From Cellulomonas wangleii (lineage in GTDB: Bacteria > Actinomycetota > Actinomycetes > Actinomycetales > Cellulomonadaceae): a stretch of DNA of 64,000 nt. Position numbers and translations under genes: made by a program. Under the pieces are notes generated by a model. That model had not been told where the DNA came from. It worked only from the letters and a program-made list of their open reading frames with translations, and did not search any database. Positions 33,143 to 42,073 of this stretch are shown piece by piece; within the stretch, counting starts at the first letter, position 1; every line of letters starts with the position of its first letter. The stretch is from assembly GCF_018388445.1 (NCBI RefSeq), contig NZ_CP074405.1, forward strand, positions 558,001 through 622,000. The letters run 5' to 3'.

Positions 33143-34663
33143 TCAGCGCACGTCGTCGTCCACCCAGTCGAACGACTTCGTCACGGCCTTCTTCCACAGC
33201 CGGTACTGCCGGTCGCGCTCGTCGTCCGCCATGGCGGGCTCCCAGCGCTTGTCCTCCGACCAGTTGTCGATGACGTCCTGCTCCCCGGACCAGTAGCCGA
33301 CCGCGATGCCCGCCGCGTACGCGGCTCCCAGCGCGGTGGTCTCGGCGATCTTCGGACGGACCACCGGCACGCCGAGGATGTCGGCCTGGAACTGCATGAG
33401 CGCGTCGTTGGCGACCATGCCGCCGTCGACCTTCAGCTCGGTGAGGTCGACGCCCGAGTCGGCGTTCATCGCGTCGAGGACCTCCCGGGTCTGGAAGGCG
33501 GTGGCCTCCAGCGCGGCCCGGGCGATGTGCGCCTTGGTGACGTAGCGCGTCAGACCGACGAGCGCACCACGCGCGTCGGACCGCCAGTACGGGGCGAACA
33601 GGCCGGAGAACGCGGGGACGAAGTACGCACCGCCGTTGTCCTCGACGCTCGCGGCCAGCTTCTCGACCTCGGGGGCCGAGGAGATGATCCCCAGGTTGTC
33701 GCGCAGCCACTGCACCAGGGAGCCCGTCACCGCGATCGAGCCCTCGAGCGCGTACACGGTGTCGCGGTCGCCGATCTTGTAGCAGACCGTGGTGAGCAGG
33801 CCGTTCTTCGACGCGATCGGCTCGGTGCCGGTGTTGATGAGCATGAAGTTGCCGGTGCCGTACGTGTTCTTGGCGTGGCCCACCTCGAAGCACGCCTGCC
33901 CGAACGTCGCCGCCTGCTGGTCGCCGAGGATGCCGGCGATCGGCACACCGGGAAGCAGGCCACCCTTGCGGCCCGCGCCGTACACCTCGGACGACGAGCG
34001 GATCTCGGGCAGCATCGACACCGGGATGCCCATCTCACCCGCGATCTCCTCGTTCCACGTGAGCGAGTCGATGTTCATGAGCATGGTGCGGGACGCGTTC
34101 GTCGGGTCCGTGACGTGGATCCCGCCGCGGGTGCCGCCCGTCATGTTCCACAGGATCCAGGAGTCGGTGTTGCCGAACGCGAGCCGGCCCGCCTCGGCCT
34201 TCTCCCGCGCGCCCTCGACGTTGTCGAGGATCCACCGGATCTTGGGGCCGGAGAAGTACGTGGCCAGCGGCAGGCCGACGCGGTCCTTGTAGCGCTCGGC
34301 GCCGCCGCCCAGGGCCGCGAGCTCGTCGCAGATCTTCTGCGTGCGGGTGTCCTGCCAGACGATCGCGTTGTACACCGGCTCACCGGTCTCGCGGTCCCAC
34401 ACGACCGCCGTCTCACGCTGGTTGGTGATGCCGACGGCGGCCATCTCCTCGTGCGTGAGGCTCGCGCGGCCCAGCGCCTGGCCGACGACCTCGCGGACGT
34501 TGGTCCAGATCTCCTTCGCGTCGTGCTCGACCCACCCGGCCTTCGGGAAGATCTGCTCGTGCTCCTTCTGGCCCACGGCGACGACGTTCGCGCCGTGGTC
34601 GAAGATCATCGCGCGGGTCGAGGTGGTGCCCTGGTCGATCGCCAGGACGTACTGGTCGGTCAT
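33143..34663 (-). CDS. glpK: Glycerol kinase
   Basis: GlpK phosphorylates glycerol at the 3-position with ATP, trapping it in the cell. The 506-residue protein matches the usual length and has the FGGY kinase signatures: [18 protein letters not shown] at the N-terminus (phosphate loop), [43 protein letters not shown] and [22 protein letters not shown] 34663 follows an AAAGG element 8 nt upstream; an extension to 34777 is unsupported. It is the last gene of the glpD-glpF-glpK order on the minus strand, 41 bp after glpF. Glycerol from the channel GlpF is used directly. Confidence 0.97.
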   Translation of the reverse strand: MTDQYVLAIDQGTTSTRAMIFDHGANVVAVGQKEHEQIFPKAGWVEHDAKEIWTNVREVVGQALGRASLTHEEMAAVGITNQRETAVVWDRETGEPVYNAIVWQDTRTQKICDELAALGGGAERYKDRVGLPLATYFSGPKIRWILDNVEGAREKAEAGRLAFGNTDSWILWNMTGGTRGGIHVTDPTNASRTMLMNIDSLTWNEEIAGEMGIPVSMLPEIRSSSEVYGAGRKGGLLPGVPIAGILGDQQAATFGQACFEVGHAKNTYGTGNFMLINTGTEPIASKNGLLTTVCYKIGDRDTVYALEGSIAVTGSLVQWLRDNLGIISSAPEVEKLAASVEDNGGAYFVPAFSGLFAPYWRSDARGALVGLTRYVTKAHIARAALEATAFQTREVLDAMNADSGVDLTELKVDGGMVANDALMQFQADILGVPVVRPKIAETTALGAAYAAGIAVGYWSGEQDVIDNWSEDKRWEPAMADDERDRQYRLWKKAVTKSFDWVDDDVR

Positions 34664-34704
34664 CGGGGAGCCTTTCGTCGGGACGGTCGTTCGAGGTGGT
34701 CGGG

Positions 34705-35442
34705 TCAGCCGACGTAGACGCGTGCCAGGAGGCCCGCGAGCACGCCGCCGAGGAGCGGGCCGGCGATCGGCACCCACGCGTAGGCCCAGTCGGACGAGCC
34801 CTTGCCCTTGATGGGCAGCAGCGCGTGGGCGATGCGCGGCCCGAGGTCACGCGCGGGGTTGATCGCGTAGCCGGTGGGGCCGCCGAGGCTCGCGCCGATG
34901 CCGACGACGACCAGCGCCACGGCCAGCGGGCCGATCTCCGCGGGCGTCTCACCGAACGCGAGCACGAAGAAGATGAGGACGAAGGTCGCGACGACCTCGG
35001 TGAGGAAGTTCCAGCCGTACGAGCGCAGCTCGGGGCCGGTCGAGAACACGCCCAGCTTGACGGCGGGGTCGGCGTCCTGGTCGAAGTGCTTCTTGTACGC
35101 CAGGTACGCCAGGCCGGCACCGACGGCCGCGCCGAGCATCTGCGCCGTCACGTACAGCACGCCGTTGAGCGCGGTGACCGGGATGCCCGGCGCGAACTCC
35201 TCGCGACCGGCCGCCCAGATGCCGATCGTGACGGCGGGATTCAGGTGCGCACCGGACTTGTACGCGGCGTACACGCCGGCGAACACCGCCAGGCCCCACC
35301 CGAAGTTGATCATCAGCCAGCCGCCGCCGAACCCCTTGGTGCGCGGGAGGATCGCGTTGGCCACGACCCCCGCGCCCAGCAGGATCAGGATCGCGGTGCC
35401 GATGGTCTCCGACCAGAACGCATCAACCATCGTGTAGTCCAC
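34705..35442 (-). CDS. glpF: Glycerol uptake facilitator (MIP family)
   Basis: This 245-residue aquaglyceroporin has six transmembrane helices and both NPA-type motifs: [10 protein letters not shown] and [10 protein letters not shown]. The Asp after the second NPA motif (NPARD) is typical of glycerol rather than water channels. GTG 35442 has GAGAGG 6 nt upstream, whereas the in-frame ATG at 35430 does not. It provides passive entry of glycerol for GlpK and is cotranscribed with it. The spacer from glpD (116 bp) contains a strong hairpin, so glpF-glpK may also have their own promoter. Confidence 0.96.
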   Translation of the reverse strand: MDYTMVDAFWSETIGTAILILLGAGVVANAILPRTKGFGGGWLMINFGWGLAVFAGVYAAYKSGAHLNPAVTIGIWAAGREEFAPGIPVTALNGVLYVTAQMLGAAVGAGLAYLAYKKHFDQDADPAVKLGVFSTGPELRSYGWNFLTEVVATFVLIFFVLAFGETPAEIGPLAVALVVVGIGASLGGPTGYAINPARDLGPRIAHALLPIKGKGSSDWAYAWVPIAGPLLGGVLAGLLARVYVG

Positions 35443-35518
35443 TTCAGACCTCTCTCGTCGACGTCGTTGTCACGCGGGTCACCGCCGGGGCCTCACGTCG
35501 CCGCACGGGTGCGGCGGG

Positions 35519-35554
35519 CCGGTGGTGCGGGGCGGCGGTGCCCCGCACCACCGG
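35519..35554 (-). terminator. 15-bp perfect hairpin between glpD and glpF
   Basis: Arms 35519-35533 and 35540-35554 are perfectly complementary over 15 bp with a 6-nt loop. The hairpin starts 4 bp after the glpD stop on the minus strand. It could end most glpD transcripts, or act as an attenuator or RNA-stabilising element between glpD and glpFK. Confidence 0.75.
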
Positions 35555-35558
35555 TGCC

Positions 35559-37370
35559 TCAGGTGCCCGCCGGGCCGGACGCGCCGCGGCCGGCCGGCGA
35601 GCCGGGCTTGGTTCCGGGGTCGGCGTCCTCACCCAGCGGGAGAAGCGGCGCCAGGTCGGGCGCCTTCAGGCGGACCGCCTCGGCGGTGGCGTCGTCGGGC
35701 TGCGCGGCGGCGGCCTCCTCCGCCTCCGCGCGGGCGCGGTACGCCTCGATCTCGCGGCGGCGGGTCGCGTCGTCCCACCCGAGCAGGGGTGCCAGCAGGT
35801 CGGCGATCTCGTCGAGGGCGCCGACGCCCCGGTCGGCCTGCTCGTAGTTCAGGCGGGTGCGGTGCATGAGCACGTCGTCCAGGTGCAGCGCACCCTCGTG
35901 GCTCGCCGCGTAGACGATCTCCGCACCGATGTACGCCGGCGCGTGCTGCAACGGCTGCGCCAGCTCGGGCCGCTCGTCGCACAGGTCGGTGAGCTCCTGC
36001 AGCAGGGAGCCGTACCGGTGCAGCAGGTGGTCCATGCGCGGACGGTCCCAGCCGTAGCGGGCGCCGATCGCGCGGGCCTGGCGCTGCACGACCTTGAGCC
36101 CCTCGGCACCGACCAGCGGCACGTCCTGCGTGATCGACGGCAGCGTCGTCGCCCGCGAGCCGAGCGCGAAGTCGACCGCGTCCTTGGCCATGACCCGGTA
36201 CGTCGTCAGCTTGCCGCCCGCGACGACCGTGAGGCCGGGCGTCGGGGAGGCGACGGTGTGCTCGCGCGACACCTTCGCCGACGACGTGCCCTCCTTGGTC
36301 CCCGGCTGCAGCAGCGGGCGCAGGCCCGCCCACGTCCCGATGACGTCCTCACGGGTCAGGGGCCGTGAGAGCACCTGGTTGGCGTGCTCGATGACGTAGT
36401 CGATGTCGGCGCTGGTGGCGACGGGGTGCGTGAGCTCCTGCTCCCACGGGGTGTCCGTGGTGCCGATCACCCAGTAGCGGGACCACGGGATGATGAACAG
36501 CACCGACTTCTCGGTCTGCAGGATCAGGCCCGTGTTGCCCTCGATCCGCTTGCGCGGGACGACGATGTGGATCCCCTTGGAGGCCAGCACCCGCAGGCCG
36601 CCCTCGCTGCCCGCCAGCGACTCCGTCTGCTCGGTCCACACGCCGGTCGCGTTGATGACGTGGCGCGCGCGCACGTCGATCCGGTCGCCCGTCTCCAGGT
36701 CCACCACCTCGGCACCGGTCACGGCGCCGCCGGTCGTGGTCTGCAGGTCGACGACCTGCGTGCGGGACGCGGCGTGCGCGCCGTAGCTGACGGCCGTGCG
36801 CACGAGCGTCTCGACCAGGCGGGCGTCGTCCACGCTCGCGTCCCAGTACCGCACGGCTCCGATCGCGGCGTCGTGGCGCAGGTCGGGGAACAGCCGCTCC
36901 ATGCCCTTGCGGGTGAGGTGGCGGTGCATCGGCATGGCGCGGTGGCTGCCGGAGACCGAGGCCAGCGTGTCGTACAGCGCGACCCCCGCGCCCACGTACG
37001 CCCGCTCCCACACGCGGTTCTCCAGCGGGTACAGGAAGCTCACGGGCTTGACCAGGTGCGGGGCGAGGCGCGTGATGAGCAGGTCGCGCTCCGTCAGGGC
37101 CTCGCGGACCAGGTGGAAGTCGAGCATCTGCAGGTAGCGCAGGCCCCCGTGGACGAGCTTGCTCGAGCGGCTCGACGTCCCCGAGGCCCAGTCCTGGCCC
37201 TCGACGATCGCCGTGGACAGGCCGCGCGTCACGGCGTCGAGGGCGATGCCGGCGCCGGTGACGCCCCCGCCGACGACGAGGACGTCGAGCTCCTGACCCA
37301 CCTCGGAGCTGCGGCGCAGTGCGCCCAGTGCGTCCTGCCGGCCCTGGGCGGTCAGCGGTGCGGTCCTCAT
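35559..37370 (-). CDS. glpD: Aerobic glycerol-3-phosphate dehydrogenase
   Basis: GlpD oxidises glycerol-3-phosphate to dihydroxyacetone phosphate with FAD and passes electrons to menaquinone. The 603-residue protein begins with the FAD-binding motif DVLVVGGGVTGAGIALDA, then VEGQDWASGTSSRSSKLVHG, which is a GlpD signature (SRSSKLVHGG-type). Other conserved blocks are VINATGVW, GNTGLILQTEKSVLFIIPW and VVAGGKLTTYRVMAKDAVD. The C-terminal DAO_C domain follows, with an Ala-rich variable tail. ATG 37370 has GGAGGG 9 nt upstream. It lies first in the glpDFK set, divergent from a SorC-type regulator, so glycerol or a sugar phosphate may control it. Confidence 0.97.
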   Translation of the reverse strand: MRTAPLTAQGRQDALGALRRSSEVGQELDVLVVGGGVTGAGIALDAVTRGLSTAIVEGQDWASGTSSRSSKLVHGGLRYLQMLDFHLVREALTERDLLITRLAPHLVKPVSFLYPLENRVWERAYVGAGVALYDTLASVSGSHRAMPMHRHLTRKGMERLFPDLRHDAAIGAVRYWDASVDDARLVETLVRTAVSYGAHAASRTQVVDLQTTTGGAVTGAEVVDLETGDRIDVRARHVINATGVWTEQTESLAGSEGGLRVLASKGIHIVVPRKRIEGNTGLILQTEKSVLFIIPWSRYWVIGTTDTPWEQELTHPVATSADIDYVIEHANQVLSRPLTREDVIGTWAGLRPLLQPGTKEGTSSAKVSREHTVASPTPGLTVVAGGKLTTYRVMAKDAVDFALGSRATTLPSITQDVPLVGAEGLKVVQRQARAIGARYGWDRPRMDHLLHRYGSLLQELTDLCDERPELAQPLQHAPAYIGAEIVYAASHEGALHLDDVLMHRTRLNYEQADRGVGALDEIADLLAPLLGWDDATRRREIEAYRARAEAEEAAAAQPDDATAEAVRLKAPDLAPLLPLGEDADPGTKPGSPAGRGASGPAGT

Positions 37371-37490
37371 GTGGCGGTCCCTCCCGGTGGAGCCGTGGCT
37401 CGGTGGTCGCGGCTCCCGGCGGGGGCCCCCTCGCTCGCCGGGTGCGTCGCCGATATGGTCATCACGTACAGAACGGACGCGCAACTCGAA

Positions 37491-37504
37491 TGCACGAACG
37501 TGCA
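37491..37504. promoter_or_regulatory. Palindrome TGCACG-AA-CGTGCA between glpD and the SorC gene
   Basis: A perfect 6-bp dyad with a 2-nt centre sits in the 178-bp divergent spacer (37371-37548), 45 bp before the SorC start. It is a candidate operator for the regulator, which could control itself and glpD. The spacer otherwise contains no clear gene. Confidence 0.45.
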
Positions 37505-37548
37505 GCCTCGGGGACTCGCGTGTCGTGCCCGACGGAGGGTGGTGCCGC

Positions 37549-38529
37549 GTGTTCGTCGAGCGGGAGCAGGACGTGCTGCGCGCGGCCTCGATGTACTACC
37601 TGCAGGACCTCAAGATGGAGGTCATCGCCCGGCACCTGGGCACGTCGCGGTCCACCGTGTCGCGGCTGCTCAAGCGGGCGCGGGAGACGGGGCTCGTCGA
37701 GATCACGCTGCGACCCTCCAGCACCCGTGCGCCCGGCCTGGGCCGCTCGATCTCCGCCGCGTTCGGCATCGACACCTACGTCGTGCCCGTGCCGGACTCC
37801 GCCGGCTCGGTGGAGCGGCTCGACCAGGTCGCCATGACGGCCGCACGTCTGATCGGCTCGTGGTTCGACTCCGACATGGTCATGGGCATCGCCTGGGGCA
37901 CCACGCTCGCGGCCGTCTCGCGGTACCTCGCCCCCAAGCCCACCCGCGGCTCCGCGGTCGTCCAGCTCAACGGGGCCGCCAACATGCGCACGTCCGGCGT
38001 CGAGTACGCCTCGGACCTCATCTCGTCGTTCGGCTCGGCGTTCGCGGCCGCCGTGCACCACTTCTCGGTGCCCGCGTTCTTCGACTACCCCGACACCAAG
38101 GCCGCCATGTGGCGCGAGCGCTCGGTCCGCCGGGTGCTGGACATGCAGCGCCGTGCCGACATCGCGGTGTTCTCCACCGGTGCCGTCGCCGGCGCGGTGC
38201 CGTCGCACGTGTACTCCGCGGGCTACCTCGACGACGCGGACGTGCGGCGCCTGCACGACGAGGGCGTGGTCGGCGACGTGTGCACCGTCTTCCTGCGGGG
38301 CGACGGCTCCTGGGAGGACGTCTCGCTCAACAGCCGCGCCACCGGGCCCACCCCCGCCGAGCTGCAGCGGATCCCGCGCCGCGTGTGCGTCGTCGCCGGT
38401 GACAACAAGGTGGCGCCGCTGCTCGCGGCCCTGCACGCCCGGGTCGTCACGGACCTCGTGGTCGACGAGGTGACCGCCACCGCGCTGGTCGAGGCCGTCG
38501 CCGGCCGCGCGCCCGGACGGCCCCGCTGA
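37549..38529 (+). CDS. SorC/DeoR-type sugar-binding transcriptional regulator
   Basis: This 326-residue protein has an N-terminal helix-turn-helix (MYYLQDLKMEVIARHLGTSR, then STVSRLLKRARETGLVEI). A C-terminal sugar-phosphate-binding SorC domain follows, with GSWFDSDMVMGIAWGTTLAAV and VSLNSRATGPTPAELQRIP. Members bind sugar phosphates and control catabolic operons. The divergent position next to glpD and the complete glp set make it a strong candidate regulator of glycerol use, but the effector is inferred. GTG 37549 follows GGAGGG 9 nt upstream. Confidence 0.87.
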   Translation: MFVEREQDVLRAASMYYLQDLKMEVIARHLGTSRSTVSRLLKRARETGLVEITLRPSSTRAPGLGRSISAAFGIDTYVVPVPDSAGSVERLDQVAMTAARLIGSWFDSDMVMGIAWGTTLAAVSRYLAPKPTRGSAVVQLNGAANMRTSGVEYASDLISSFGSAFAAAVHHFSVPAFFDYPDTKAAMWRERSVRRVLDMQRRADIAVFSTGAVAGAVPSHVYSAGYLDDADVRRLHDEGVVGDVCTVFLRGDGSWEDVSLNSRATGPTPAELQRIPRRVCVVAGDNKVAPLLAALHARVVTDLVVDEVTATALVEAVAGRAPGRPR

Positions 38530-38564
38530 CGGCGCGGGTGCACGTCCGTGCGTAGGTTGTGCGC

Positions 38565-39080
38565 GTGAGCACCACCGCCTCCGTCGAGATCGCCCCCGCC
38601 CTGCCGTCCGACGTCCGCGCGATCCACCGCCTGGTCGAGCCCTACACCCGTGAGCGCATCCTCATCGCCAAGGAGTGGGTGGGCTACTACGAGGCCGTGC
38701 AGGAGTTCCTCGTGGCGCGTCCCGTCGCCGGCGGCGACCTGGTCGGGTGCGGGGCGCTGCACGTCATGTGGGAGGACCTCGCGGAGATCCGGACCCTCGC
38801 GGTGGCGCCGGAGCACCGCGGCCGTGCCGTCGGGCACCTGCTGGTCGACGCGCTGCTGGACCGTGCGCGCCGGCTCGGGCTGCGGCGCGTGTTCTGCCTG
38901 ACGTTCGAGGTCGACTTCTTCGCCCGCCACGGGTTCCGCGAGATCGACGGCACGCCCGTGCCGCCCGACGTGTACGTCGAGCTGCTCCGCTCCCACGACG
39001 ACGGGATCGCCGAGTTCCTCGACCTGGCGCGCGTGAAGCCCAACACCCTCGGCAACACGCGCATGCTCCTGGAGCTCTGA
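38565..39080 (+). CDS. argA: Amino-acid N-acetyltransferase, ArgA-type GNAT
   Basis: This 171-residue GNAT protein resembles the short N-acetylglutamate synthases of actinobacteria. These acetylate glutamate with acetyl-CoA as the first step of arginine synthesis. Blocks visible are EIAPALPSDVRAIHRLVEPY, EIRTLAVAPEHRGRAVGHLL (acetyl-CoA loop, V-x-x-x-x-R-G-x-x-x-G) and FCLTFEVDFFARHGF. The C-terminal VKPNTLGNTRMLLEL is also a hallmark of this family. GTG 38565 is preferred over GTG 38559 because TAGGTT (38553-38558) lies 6 nt before it, implying a leaderless mRNA. No other arginine genes are adjacent. Confidence 0.87.
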   Translation: MSTTASVEIAPALPSDVRAIHRLVEPYTRERILIAKEWVGYYEAVQEFLVARPVAGGDLVGCGALHVMWEDLAEIRTLAVAPEHRGRAVGHLLVDALLDRARRLGLRRVFCLTFEVDFFARHGFREIDGTPVPPDVYVELLRSHDDGIAEFLDLARVKPNTLGNTRMLLEL

Positions 39081-39121
39081 CCCACCGGGGTCGCGACGGC
39101 GCGGCCGGTGCCGCGGCGAGG

Positions 39122-39145
39122 CCGGCGCGGGTGGTGCCGCGCCGG
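39122..39145. terminator. Perfect hairpin between argA and mutY
   Basis: The arms 39122-39130 and 39137-39145 are perfectly complementary over 9 bp around a GTGGTG loop. It lies between two convergent stops and ends one base before the mutY stop. Confidence 0.65.
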
Positions 39146-39146
39146 G

Positions 39147-40091
39147 TCAGTGCGGCAGCCGGTAGGTGGCCGCCGCCGGGTCCGGGTCCTCGCCCGGCGC
39201 CGGGTCCCGCGTCACCAGGCCGTCCGCGACGAGCGCGTCGACGCAGCGGGCCAGCTGGGCGGCGTCCGGCCACACCGCGGCCAGCGCGTCGTGCGGCACC
39301 GGCGCGAGGGCCTCCCGCAGCAGTGCCATCACCCGGCCACGCACCTGCCGGTCCGTGCCCGCCCACGCCTGCGTCCGGCGTCGGTGGGCGTGCGCGTCCG
39401 CCGGTCGGCCGGCGGCGAGCCACCGGCACCGGTCCGCCACCGGGCACGCGGCGCACCGCGGCGTGCGGGCCGTGCAGACCAGCGCCCCCAGCTCCATCGA
39501 CGCCGCCGACCAGCGTGCCGCCGCGGCGTCGTCGTCCGGCACCCACGCGGCCGCACGGCGGACCTCGGCCGCCGTCTGCGCGGGCGCCGGCAGCGCCTCG
39601 CCCGCCGCGACGCGGGCCAGCACCCGGCGCACGTTGGTGTCCAGCACCACCGACCGGCGGCCGAACGCGAACGCGCGCACCGCCGCCGCCGTGTACGCCC
39701 CGACGCCCGGCAGGGCGAGCAGCGCGGTCTCGTCGTCCGGCACGACGCCGCCGTGGCGCTCGACGACCGCCCGGGCGCACTCCTGCAGGCGCAGCGCACG
39801 GCGCGGGTAGCCCAGCCGGTCCCAGGCGCGCAGCACGTCCGCCGTGGGCGCGGCGGCCAGGTCCGCGGGCGACGGCCACCGCTCGAGCCAGGCCCGCCAC
39901 GCCGGCTCCACCCGCACCACCGGGGTCTGCTGCAGCATCACCTCGCTGACGAGCACACCCCACGCGGTGCGGTCCGCGGCGCGCCACGGCAGGTCGCGCG
40001 CGTGCCGGTCGAACCAGGCGACCACGTCCGCGCGGACGGACGCGTCCGGTGCGTCGGTCGCCGGGGGCGGTGTCTGCTGAGCGACGGGCAC
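39147..40091 (-). CDS. mutY: A/G-specific adenine glycosylase
   Basis: MutY removes adenine opposite 8-oxoguanine, preventing G-to-T changes. The 314-residue protein has the endonuclease III fold with SEVMLQQTPVVRVEPAW, then the helix-hairpin-helix LLALPGVGAYTAAAVRAFAF with catalytic Asp in SVVLDTNVRRVL. The iron-sulfur cluster motif is CTARTPRCAACPVADRC (C-x6-C-x2-C-x5-C). The C-terminal MutT-like (8-oxoG recognition) domain is reduced to a winged-helix-like stretch (about 235-310) compared with long MutY proteins. GTG 40091 is chosen with GAGG just upstream. Confidence 0.93.
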   Translation of the reverse strand: MPVAQQTPPPATDAPDASVRADVVAWFDRHARDLPWRAADRTAWGVLVSEVMLQQTPVVRVEPAWRAWLERWPSPADLAAAPTADVLRAWDRLGYPRRALRLQECARAVVERHGGVVPDDETALLALPGVGAYTAAAVRAFAFGRRSVVLDTNVRRVLARVAAGEALPAPAQTAAEVRRAAAWVPDDDAAAARWSAASMELGALVCTARTPRCAACPVADRCRWLAAGRPADAHAHRRRTQAWAGTDRQVRGRVMALLREALAPVPHDALAAVWPDAAQLARCVDALVADGLVTRDPAPGEDPDPAAATYRLPH

Positions 40092-40293
40092 GCCTCATGG
40101 TGCCCGTGCCCGGCGGGTGCGCCAACTCGCCCCGGTCCCGCGGCGAGGCGCGCGGGGCGGGCGTCGGTCTGCGGCGCGTCGGCGCGGCGTGGAGCGCGTC
40201 GTGCAGCGCGTCGGGCGGCGTACGCCGCGGTGGCCTCGTACCGTGGTCGCGCACAGCCAGCCCGCGCGCGGCGCCCACCTTCGGAGGTCCTGC

Positions 40294-40929
40294 ATGAACG
40301 ACCGGACGCCCCCGGCGGGCCGCGCACCCCGGCCCGCGCGTCCGGTGCCGCCGCCGCGGCCCCCCGCCCGGGTGTTCTGGATCCGGCGGTTCGTGGTGCT
40401 CGGGCTGCCGGTCCTGCTGATCGTGCTGCTCGTCGTCTGGCTGACGGGCCGCGGCGGTGACGGTGAGCCCGCCGCCGCGCCCACCTCCGCGGCGCCGCAG
40501 GCCGCGCCCACGACGCCGCCCGCCGACGAGCCCGGCGTGCCCGACTGCGCGCCGGAGCAGCTCGTCCTGGCGATCACCCCCGGTGCCGAGGCGTTCCCCG
40601 CGGGGGTCGACCCCACCTTCGAGGTCGGGGTCACCAACTCCGGGTCCGAGCCGTGCCTCGTCGACGTCGGCGAGGCGCAGCGGGAGGTCCTCATCACCTC
40701 CGGCGACGACCGCGTGTGGTCGAGCCGCGACTGCGCCGCAGCCGACGCCCCGCCCCGGACCCTGCTGCTCGCCGGGGGGCAGTCGGACGTCACCCAGCTG
40801 GTGTGGCCGCGCGAGCGGTCCGCCGCCGGCTGCGCGGGCGGTCTGCCGGACCCGGGGGACGGGACCTACTCGGTCACCCTGACGGCGGCCGGCGCGACCT
40901 CACCGCCGGCGGTGTTCGGCCTGGGCTGA
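40294..40929 (+). CDS. Membrane-anchored protein of unknown function
   Basis: This 211-residue protein has a Pro/Arg-rich cytoplasmic N-terminus (about 30 residues), one transmembrane segment (FVVLGLPVLLIVLLVVWLTG) and an extracellular domain of about 140 residues. The domain carries four Cys residues (PDCAPEQ, PCLVDVG, DCAAADA and AGCAGGLP) and a beta-sandwich-like pattern VGVTNSGSEPCLVDVGEAQ. The layout resembles DUF4232-like or MucBP-like domains of actinobacterial extracytoplasmic proteins, but no family can be named. ATG 40294 has GGAGG at 40283-40287. It converges on disA with 26 bp between stops. Confidence 0.75.
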   Translation: MNDRTPPAGRAPRPARPVPPPRPPARVFWIRRFVVLGLPVLLIVLLVVWLTGRGGDGEPAAAPTSAAPQAAPTTPPADEPGVPDCAPEQLVLAITPGAEAFPAGVDPTFEVGVTNSGSEPCLVDVGEAQREVLITSGDDRVWSSRDCAAADAPPRTLLLAGGQSDVTQLVWPRERSAAGCAGGLPDPGDGTYSVTLTAAGATSPPAVFGLG

Positions 40930-40955
40930 GGCTCGGGTCGGACGGAGCGCTCGGG

Positions 40956-42029
40956 TCAGACGTAGCGCTCGAGGATGCTCGACTCCGCGAGCCGCGACAG
41001 GCCCTCGCGGACGGAGCGTGCACGCTGCTCGCCCACGCCGTCGACCGCCATGAGGTCGTCGATCGTGGCGGCCAGGAGCTTCTGCAGCCCGCCGAAGTGC
41101 CCGACCAGCCGGTCGACGACCGGGCCGGGCAGCCGCGGCACCTTCGACAGCAGCCGGTAGCCGCGGGGTCCGACGGCGGCGTCGAGCTCCTCACCGCCGC
41201 CCGGCAGCCCGAGGACGCGCGCGATGTGCGCGATGTCCAGCAGCTGCGTCGAGTCGAGCTCGGCCAGCGCGCCCGGGACCGTCTCGACGGTGCGACGGGA
41301 CGTGTCCACGTAGTCGCGGATGACGAGCTCGCGCTCCGTGCCGACGCCGCCGACCAGCTCGTCGAGCTGCAGGGTCAGCAGGCGGCCGTCGGTGCCGAGC
41401 TCCACCACGTAGCCGGCGATCTCGTCGGAGATGCGGCGGACCATCTCGAGGCGCTGGACGACCGCGGACACGTCACGGACGGTGACGAGGTCCTCGATCT
41501 CGAGCGCGGACAGCGTGCCGCTGACCTCGTCCAGGCGGGCCTTGTAGCGCTCGAGCGTGGCGAGGGCCTGGTTGGCGCGCGACAGGATCGTCGTGGAGTC
41601 CTCGAGCACGTAGCGCTGCGCCCCGACGTACAGGGCGACGATCCGCATGGACGCGGATACCGAGATGACCGGCAGGCCGGTCTGCTTGGCGACCCGCTCC
41701 GCGGTGCGGTGCCGGGTGCCGGACTCGGACGTCTGGATCGAGGGGTCCGGCAGCAGCTGCACCGCCGCCCGCACGATCCGGTCGCGCACCGGGTCGATGA
41801 CCACCGCACCGTCCATCTTGGCCAGCTCGCGCAGGCGGGTGGCGGAGAACTCGACGTCGAGCACGAACCCCCCGGAGCACAGCGACTCCACGGTGGGGTC
41901 CATCCCGAGGACGATCAGCGCCCCCGTGCGGCCGCGCAGGATCCGCTCGAGGCCGTCGCGGAGCTCCGATCCGGGGGCGACAGCGGCGAGCGTGGACCTC
42001 AGCAGGTCCTCCTGGTGCGAGTGGGGCAC
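40956..42029 (-). CDS. disA: DNA integrity scanning diadenylate cyclase
   Basis: DisA makes cyclic di-AMP from two ATP and senses branched DNA intermediates. The 357-residue protein has the DAC domain with the catalytic DGA motif (residues about 73-75, [10 protein letters not shown]) and RHR (about 106-108, [10 protein letters not shown]). A linker helix and a C-terminal helix-hairpin-helix DNA-binding region (about 300-357, [19 protein letters not shown]) follow. GTG 42029 is preceded by TACGAT 6 nt upstream, so the mRNA is likely leaderless. It lies 44 bp downstream of radA on the same strand, the usual radA-disA arrangement, which links c-di-AMP to DNA repair. Confidence 0.96.
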   Translation of the reverse strand: MPHSHQEDLLRSTLAAVAPGSELRDGLERILRGRTGALIVLGMDPTVESLCSGGFVLDVEFSATRLRELAKMDGAVVIDPVRDRIVRAAVQLLPDPSIQTSESGTRHRTAERVAKQTGLPVISVSASMRIVALYVGAQRYVLEDSTTILSRANQALATLERYKARLDEVSGTLSALEIEDLVTVRDVSAVVQRLEMVRRISDEIAGYVVELGTDGRLLTLQLDELVGGVGTERELVIRDYVDTSRRTVETVPGALAELDSTQLLDIAHIARVLGLPGGGEELDAAVGPRGYRLLSKVPRLPGPVVDRLVGHFGGLQKLLAATIDDLMAVDGVGEQRARSVREGLSRLAESSILERYV

Positions 42030-42073
42030 GTGCGAATCGTATCGGTGGCGTGACGTGTTGTCCGAGCCCGTGC

